In this document: piece after piece, positions 4,594 to 8,420 of the stretch
Position numbering within the stretch: position 1 is the first letter of the stretch
How the letters are laid out: each line of letters starts with the position of its first letter
Source: Gammaproteobacteria bacterium
Lineage (GTDB): Bacteria; Pseudomonadota; Gammaproteobacteria; Eutrophobiales; Eutrophobiaceae
Reading direction: 5' to 3'
DNA length: 8,420 nucleotides
Assembly: GCA_016198885.1 (NCBI GenBank)
Contig: JACQHV010000196.1
Location: 1 to 8,420 of the forward strand
The notes under the pieces: generated by a model
The model's database searches: none
Seen by the model: the letters and a program-made list of their open reading frames with translations, nothing else
Told to the model about the DNA's origin: nothing
Made by a program: the position numbers and the translations under genes

Positions 4594-6517
4594 GGATATT
4601 ATTGCCTGCTTTGACGATTGGAATTGTAAAGTGAACCGTTGCACCACCTCCCGGTGTAACCGATGTCCACAAAAGTCCTTCATGCCCTTCAATGATCGAT
4701 TTACAGATTGAGAGACCAATACCCATACCATGTTCATCTGTTGAGAAAATGTTTTTGAAGTCCAAATCAAAGATTCCAGGATCAATACCCGGCCCTGTAT
4801 CCTGGATAAGGACTTCAATTGCCTGGCCGGGGGATTGCGCAGTCTTTATGGTTAATTCACGCTTTATCGATTGTTCCAGGGCCCGCATGCTGTTGTGCAG
4901 TAAATTGAATACAACCTGCTGAATTTGAATCTTGTCGATAAATACAGGCGGGAGATCAGATTGCAAATCATATTTTACCCTTATGTTTTTATCGATGGCT
5001 TCAGCCATAATCAACCTGCCCGCATCCTGGATCACTGTATTCAGGTTCTCAGGATACCTGTGTAATACCCCTGTGTTAACGTAGTCACGTAAATGATTAA
5101 TAATCAGGGAAACACGGTTGGCCTGAGCGACAATCTTGTCCATAAGTTCCACAACATTATTGGAAATATTAACTTTACTTGTATCGAAGATCCGGCGACA
5201 GGCGTTTACGTAATTCATTAACGCCGTTACAGGCTGGTTAAGCTCATGTGCAAGTGCAGTACCGAGTTCTCCAATTGTGTTAATTCGCGACATGGAAAGC
5301 ATTTTCTGTTGCAGATCACGTATCCGGATTTCCGTCTGTTTGCGGTTAATAGCGATACCGAGTAAATTGGCGACTGATTTTATAAAACTGATTTCGTTAT
5401 CATCGAATACATACTCCCTGTCCTTACAGGCGCAAAGAATCCCGAAAGGTCTGTTTCTCTCGCCGATGCTGATACTGACGCAGCTGACTATTCCATTGCT
5501 ACTTAACAGGGGGGTATCTTTAAATCTTGGATCTGTCTTGAGATTATATACAACAACCGGTTGATCCGTTTGTAATGTATAGGCCAGCATACTATCGGAC
5601 TCCACCGGGATTGTCTTGCCCTTAATCATCGTATGAGGCCAACCAATACCCACGTGAAACAGCAGATTTTTTTGATCTGGCAGAAGTTCCAGGATTTTTA
5701 CGTACTCCATGCCAAGGGTATTGGCAATGGCATATGCAATTTTGTTCATCAATTCCTCAAATGGCAGGTTACTAAGCAACTGCTCACTGAGACTGGTCAA
5801 TGCTGCCAGTTGATTTGTACGGATTGTAATATTTTCCTGGATTTTTTTGCGTGCAGTGATATCGCGCAAGATTCCAACAAAATGCTGTTCTTCACCAAAA
5901 TAATATTCACCGACGGAGAGATCGAGGGGGAAAGTTGAGCCATCCTTTCGCAAGCCTGTGACTTCACGACCAATACCGATGATCTTCTTTTGTCCTGTAT
6001 CAAGATAATTTTTTATATATTGATCATGTTCTTCATGATAAGGCGAGGGCATCAGCGTGGAGACATTGTGTCCAATCACTTCCTCGGCCGAATAACCGAA
6101 GATGTCCTGTGCCGCGTGATTAAATGTCTGAATGATACCGCCGGAATTGATGGTGATAATTCCATCAACAGCCGTATTGATGATAGCCTGATTCAATAAT
6201 CGTTTCTGGATTAATAGCGCGCACAGGATCGCCGTGAGCCAGATTATGAACAGGGATTCGCCACGATGTATCAGAGCAATCGATGTATCTGCCCCTTCCG
6301 GACTGAGATAATACCCGATGATGGTGAACAGGCTGGAGATAGCTGCCACTAGATAAATAAAACCTCTCCACGGCAGCCACAGGCTAATCAGGATGGGTGT
6401 GACATAAAGAAAGGTATCTGCTATACCTATGGGTGTTAAATGGTCAATGAAAAGTATCAGCAGCAGCATGGCCAGGATGATTATGACCATGGTCATGTGG
6501 GAAGGTATGTATTTCAT
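4586..6517 (-). CDS. fixL: FixL-like membrane sensor histidine kinase (TM-PAS-GAF-HisKA-HATPase)
   Basis: This 643-residue kinase is predicted to sense oxygen and phosphorylate FixJ. Four hydrophobic segments (about 10-26, 34-50, 53-70 and 88-104) anchor it in the membrane. The PAS domain (about 108-225) closely follows FixL: LMPSPYHEEHDQYI places H164 on the FixL haem-ligand histidine (H200 in Bradyrhizobium) and IIGIGREVTG places R184 on the oxygen-contacting R220. The second arginine, R206, is replaced by N170. A GAF domain (about 245-392) is an addition to classical FixL. The dimerisation helix carries H424 in ALAHELNQP. The ATPase has the N-box HNSMRAL (N542), DTGPGI (573-578) and GMGIGL. 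It may share the FNR box at 6657-6670 with the divergent gene. Confidence 0.9.
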   Translation of the reverse strand: MKYIPSHMTMVIIILAMLLLILFIDHLTPIGIADTFLYVTPILISLWLPWRGFIYLVAAISSLFTIIGYYLSPEGADTSIALIHRGESLFIIWLTAILCALLIQKRLLNQAIINTAVDGIITINSGGIIQTFNHAAQDIFGYSAEEVIGHNVSTLMPSPYHEEHDQYIKNYLDTGQKKIIGIGREVTGLRKDGSTFPLDLSVGEYYFGEEQHFVGILRDITARKKIQENITIRTNQLAALTSLSEQLLSNLPFEELMNKIAYAIANTLGMEYVKILELLPDQKNLLFHVGIGWPHTMIKGKTIPVESDSMLAYTLQTDQPVVVYNLKTDPRFKDTPLLSSNGIVSCVSISIGERNRPFGILCACKDREYVFDDNEISFIKSVANLLGIAINRKQTEIRIRDLQQKMLSMSRINTIGELGTALAHELNQPVTALMNYVNACRRIFDTSKVNISNNVVELMDKIVAQANRVSLIINHLRDYVNTGVLHRYPENLNTVIQDAGRLIMAEAIDKNIRVKYDLQSDLPPVFIDKIQIQQVVFNLLHNSMRALEQSIKRELTIKTAQSPGQAIEVLIQDTGPGIDPGIFDLDFKNIFSTDEHGMGIGLSICKSIIEGHEGLLWTSVTPGGGATVHFTIPIVKAGNNIHA

Positions 6518-6656
6518 TTGAATGGCGGTTCCCTCAGTATAATGACCATTTTCTGAATTTTTGTATCAGTATTCATATTCAGTATATAGTCGCGTCGTAA
6601 ATTTGATCTGTTTTTCCAGACATTGTAAATAATGAATAATTTTATCTGAATCAGAA

Positions 6657-6699
6657 TTGATCCAGATCATATTCAGTGCAGCAGATTAGCGAATACTTT
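6657..6699 (+). promoter_or_regulatory. FNR box and -10 for the phosphoribosyltransferase gene, possibly bidirectional
   Basis: TTGATCCAGATCAT (6657-6670) matches the FNR consensus at nine of ten positions. Toward the plus strand, AATACT (6693-6698) lies 32 bp from the box centre, giving a start near 6705. Toward the minus strand, CATTAT (complement of 6629-6634) is also 32 bp from the centre, with a start near 6622 and a leader of about 105 nt for fixL. Both geometries fit class II FNR activation. The rest of the 208-bp intergenic region contains a 10-bp direct repeat, CATATTCAGT, at 6574-6583 and 6668-6677, and nothing else I can assign. Confidence 0.7.
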
Positions 6700-6725
6700 A
6701 TGCAAGTGATCATTGAATAACAACC

Positions 6726-7433
6726 ATGACTGGCAAGATTATCGGATTATCAGGCCTCAAAGATCACACTGGGGTCTTTCTTGACCGGGACCATGCCGGG
6801 GAGGTACTGGCCGGCATGCTTGAAAAATTCAGGAAAAGCAATGCATTGGTGCTCGGGATTCTCGCGGGTGGTGTACCGGTTGCGGCAAAGATCGCGGGAA
6901 AAATCACTGCCACACTGGGAGTTGAAGTCGTCAGCAAGATCACATTGCCGTGGAATACTGAAAGCGGTTTTGGCGCGGTCGCCTCTGACGGGACCGTACG
7001 GTTCAATCAGGATCTTCTGCCACATCTCGGGTTGAGCGAATCGCAGGTCCAGGTGTGTGTGGAACAGACCCGGGACAAAATTGCGCGGCGCATTAAACGT
7101 TTTCATGATTGGTTCGATGTTTATAATCTCAATCAGCGGCCGGTTATCCTGGTCGATGATGGCATTGCATCCGGTTTTACGCTGCGTGTTGCAATAGAGG
7201 CACTGAAAAACAAGGGAGCAGACCAGCTTATTGTGGCCGTACCAACGGGGCATGACAGCGCCCTTCCGCCTGTGGCTGCTGAGGCCGATTCCATATATTG
7301 CGCAAATATACGCGGCGGATTGAGTTTTGCCGTTGCTGATGCATATCAAAATTGGACAGATGTAAATGAGAATGAGGCAGAAAAAATCCTTCGGGAGATG
7401 GGTATTATTCATAAAGAACACATCAATTCTTGA
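6726..7433 (+). CDS. Phosphoribosyltransferase-fold protein (COG1926 type)
   Basis: This 235-residue protein has a type I phosphoribosyltransferase fold. The PRPP-binding loop is seen as VILVDDGIASGFTLRVAIEAL (about 139-159), preceded by the family elements LDRDHAGEVLAGML (19-32) and ALVLGILAGGVPVAAKIA (40-57). A C-terminal part with VAVPTGHDSALPPVA follows. Such proteins are annotated as predicted phosphoribosyltransferases; their substrate is not established, and they are often found near stress and low-oxygen genes. Base and nucleoside acceptors cannot be inferred. No good ribosome site precedes the ATG, but the N-terminus fits the family. It has its own FNR box 56 bp upstream, so induction at low oxygen is likely. 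amrS follows in the same direction after 161 bp. Confidence 0.85.
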   Translation: MTGKIIGLSGLKDHTGVFLDRDHAGEVLAGMLEKFRKSNALVLGILAGGVPVAAKIAGKITATLGVEVVSKITLPWNTESGFGAVASDGTVRFNQDLLPHLGLSESQVQVCVEQTRDKIARRIKRFHDWFDVYNLNQRPVILVDDGIASGFTLRVAIEALKNKGADQLIVAVPTGHDSALPPVAAEADSIYCANIRGGLSFAVADAYQNWTDVNENEAEKILREMGIIHKEHINS

Positions 7434-7456
7434 TTAAGAAAATCGGGTTGTGATCC

Positions 7457-7474
7457 TGAATCTATCATGATTCA
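7457..7474. other. Small hairpin after the phosphoribosyltransferase gene
   Basis: TGAATC (7457-7462) and GATTCA (7469-7474) form a perfect 6-bp stem with a 6-nt loop, 24 bp after the stop codon. No T-run follows, so it is a poor intrinsic terminator. It may protect the transcript end or be chance. Confidence 0.3.
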
Positions 7475-7507
7475 TGACCATCACTCGTTACTCGATTACC
7501 TCATTTA

Positions 7508-7548
7508 TTGATCCAGATCAGTATCTATTACGAGGTATTCATCATAAT
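7508..7548 (+). promoter_or_regulatory. FNR-dependent class II promoter of amrS
   Basis: TTGATCCAGATCAG (7508-7521) matches the FNR consensus at nine of ten positions, and its first 13 bases are identical to the box upstream of the phosphoribosyltransferase gene. CATAAT (7543-7548) matches the -10 consensus at five of six positions and lies 31 bp from the box centre, the same distance as at the cytochrome promoter. Transcription would begin near 7555. Confidence 0.75.
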
Positions 7549-7558
7549 AATTATCAAA

Positions 7559-7576
7559 TACTGGCAAATACCAGTA
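7559..7576 (+). other. Leader hairpin of amrS
   Basis: TACTGG (7559-7564) and CCAGTA (7571-7576) form a perfect 6-bp stem with a CAAATA loop. It would begin a few bases after the predicted transcript start and end about 18 bases before the amrS ATG, close to the weak ribosome site GAG (7583-7585). It may stabilise the mRNA or influence translation. Confidence 0.35.
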
Positions 7577-7594
7577 CCTGCAGAGTGTAATTGA

Positions 7595-8420
7595 ATGAAG
7601 GTGGCAAACAATATTGTATCTACACGATACTGGCACACGCTCGAAGACAGGCGTGTCCAGTGTGATGTCTGCCCGCGCGCCTGTAAATTACATGAAGGTC
7701 AGCAGGGATTGTGTTTCGTGCGCGCGAACCACGGCGGACAGATCGTTTTGACAACCTATGGCCGATCAAGCGGCTTTTGTGTCGACCCCATTGAAAAAAA
7801 ACCACTGAATCATTTCCTGTGCGGGACACCCGTTTTGTCTTTTGGCACTGCGGGCTGCAACCTTGCCTGCAAATTCTGCCAGAACTGGGATATCAGTAAA
7901 TCACGTGAGATCGATACACTGGCTGACTCGGCTTCTCCGGAAAAAATTGCGCGTGTTGCGCATGAATTAAATTGCCGCAGCGTGGCCTATACATATAACG
8001 ATCCGATTATTTTTTTTGAATATGCAATAGATGTTGCAAAGGCATGCCAAAAATACGGCATAAAATCCCTCGCCGTAAGTTCAGGTTATATGTGCGCGGA
8101 ACCACGCGCGGAATTCTATGAAAATATTGACGCGGCCAATATTGATCTCAAGGGGTTTACCGAGCAGTTTTACTGGAAGATCACCGGCGGCCACCTGCAA
8201 CCGGTGCTGGAAACGCTCATATATCTTAAACAGAAAACGGACGTCTGGTTTGAGATCACCACCCTCCTCATCCCCGGAGTGAACGACTCTGATAAAGAAC
8301 TGGATGAGCTGACCCGATGGGTGGTTGAGAATCTCGGACCGGACGTCCCCCTTCATTTCACCGCCTTCCATCCAGACTGGAAGATGAGGGATATACCGCC
8401 CACACCACCATCAACCCTGA
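7595..8420 (+). CDS. amrS: AmmeMemoRadiSam-system radical SAM enzyme, 5' part (cut by the window end)
   Basis: The first 275 codons are open with no stop; family members are about 340-350 residues, so roughly 70 are missing. The radical SAM cluster motif CNLACKFC gives C88, C92 and C95, within FGTAGCNLACKFCQNW. An N-terminal cysteine set, C23, C26, C30 and C40 (CDVCPRAC and GLC), and DPIEKKPLNHF (64-74) are typical of AmrS, a relative of pyruvate-formate-lyase activating enzymes. Downstream, AYTYNDPIIFFEYA, NIDLKGF and TTLLIPGVND are family hallmarks. The enzyme is predicted to act with Memo-like and AMMECR1-like proteins; neither gene is in the window, and the reaction is poorly understood. 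The ATG at 7595 is the only suitable start. A strong FNR promoter precedes it. Confidence 0.9.
   Translation, partial: MKVANNIVSTRYWHTLEDRRVQCDVCPRACKLHEGQQGLCFVRANHGGQIVLTTYGRSSGFCVDPIEKKPLNHFLCGTPVLSFGTAGCNLACKFCQNWDISKSREIDTLADSASPEKIARVAHELNCRSVAYTYNDPIIFFEYAIDVAKACQKYGIKSLAVSSGYMCAEPRAEFYENIDAANIDLKGFTEQFYWKITGGHLQPVLETLIYLKQKTDVWFEITTLLIPGVNDSDKELDELTRWVVENLGPDVPLHFTAFHPDWKMRDIPPTPPSTL

Noticed and set aside
4594..4818. 75-residue N-terminal extension of the fixJ reading frame
   Set aside because: It lies inside fixL on the same strand in another frame. The receiver domain begins normally from the ATG at 4593, which overlaps the fixL stop.
6602..6615. TTGATCTGTTTTTC as another FNR box
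   Set aside because: Only the first half-site matches; the second half has no resemblance to ATCAA.
6750..7421. 223-codon minus-strand open frame opposite the phosphoribosyltransferase gene
   Set aside because: It is antisense to a gene with a clear PRPP-binding motif; the translated sequence shows no domain and no promoter or ribosome site was seen.

Overview
The window looks like chromosomal DNA of a proteobacterium. The FNR protein keeps the E. coli residue numbering of its iron-sulfur ligands, the two-component pair is of FixL/FixJ type, the FNR boxes are of the TTGATC-N2-GATCA form common in beta/gammaproteobacteria, and the tRNA encodes its CCA. A betaproteobacterium such as a Nitrosomonas relative would fit, but that is an impression and not shown by the sequence.

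Left part (1-1190): the 3' part of a tRNA-Phe gene, then a 22-bp duplication of the tRNA 3' end 172 bp further on (an attachment-site scar), three small hairpins between the two copies, a gene-free stretch, and a type II toxin-antitoxin pair (higB-higA). This is typical of a tRNA-associated accessory insertion site. A short reading frame after higA may be a gene remnant.

Middle part (1199-2904): a minus-strand pair made of a two-CBS-domain protein and a small DksA/TraR-type zinc protein. It diverges from a gene for an exported monohaem cytochrome c. The roughly 335-bp intergenic region holds overlapping divergent promoters, a long inverted repeat that could fold as RNA, and a perfect FNR box at class II distance from a -10 for the cytochrome gene.

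Regulatory core (2930-6517, all minus strand): an FNR regulator with all four [4Fe-4S] cysteines, preceded by a FixJ-type response regulator and a membrane-bound FixL-like histidine kinase whose PAS domain keeps the haem-ligand histidine. fixL and fixJ overlap by 8 bp. Between fixJ and fnr lies a cluster of AAATACG repeats containing a match to the FixJ consensus GTAMGTAG as I recall it, and a 9/10 FNR box. This reads as a FixLJ to FNR/FixK-like oxygen cascade with possible FNR feedback.

Right part (6518-8420): a COG1926-type phosphoribosyltransferase and the 5' part of the AmmeMemoRadiSam-system radical SAM gene (amrS). Each has its own near-perfect FNR box with a -10 about 31-32 bp from the box centre. 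The window therefore appears to hold an oxygen-sensing cascade and several of its likely targets side by side: cytochrome c, phosphoribosyltransferase, amrS and perhaps fixLJ and fnr themselves. Placing the little-understood AmmeMemoRadiSam enzyme under low-oxygen control is the most interesting inference.
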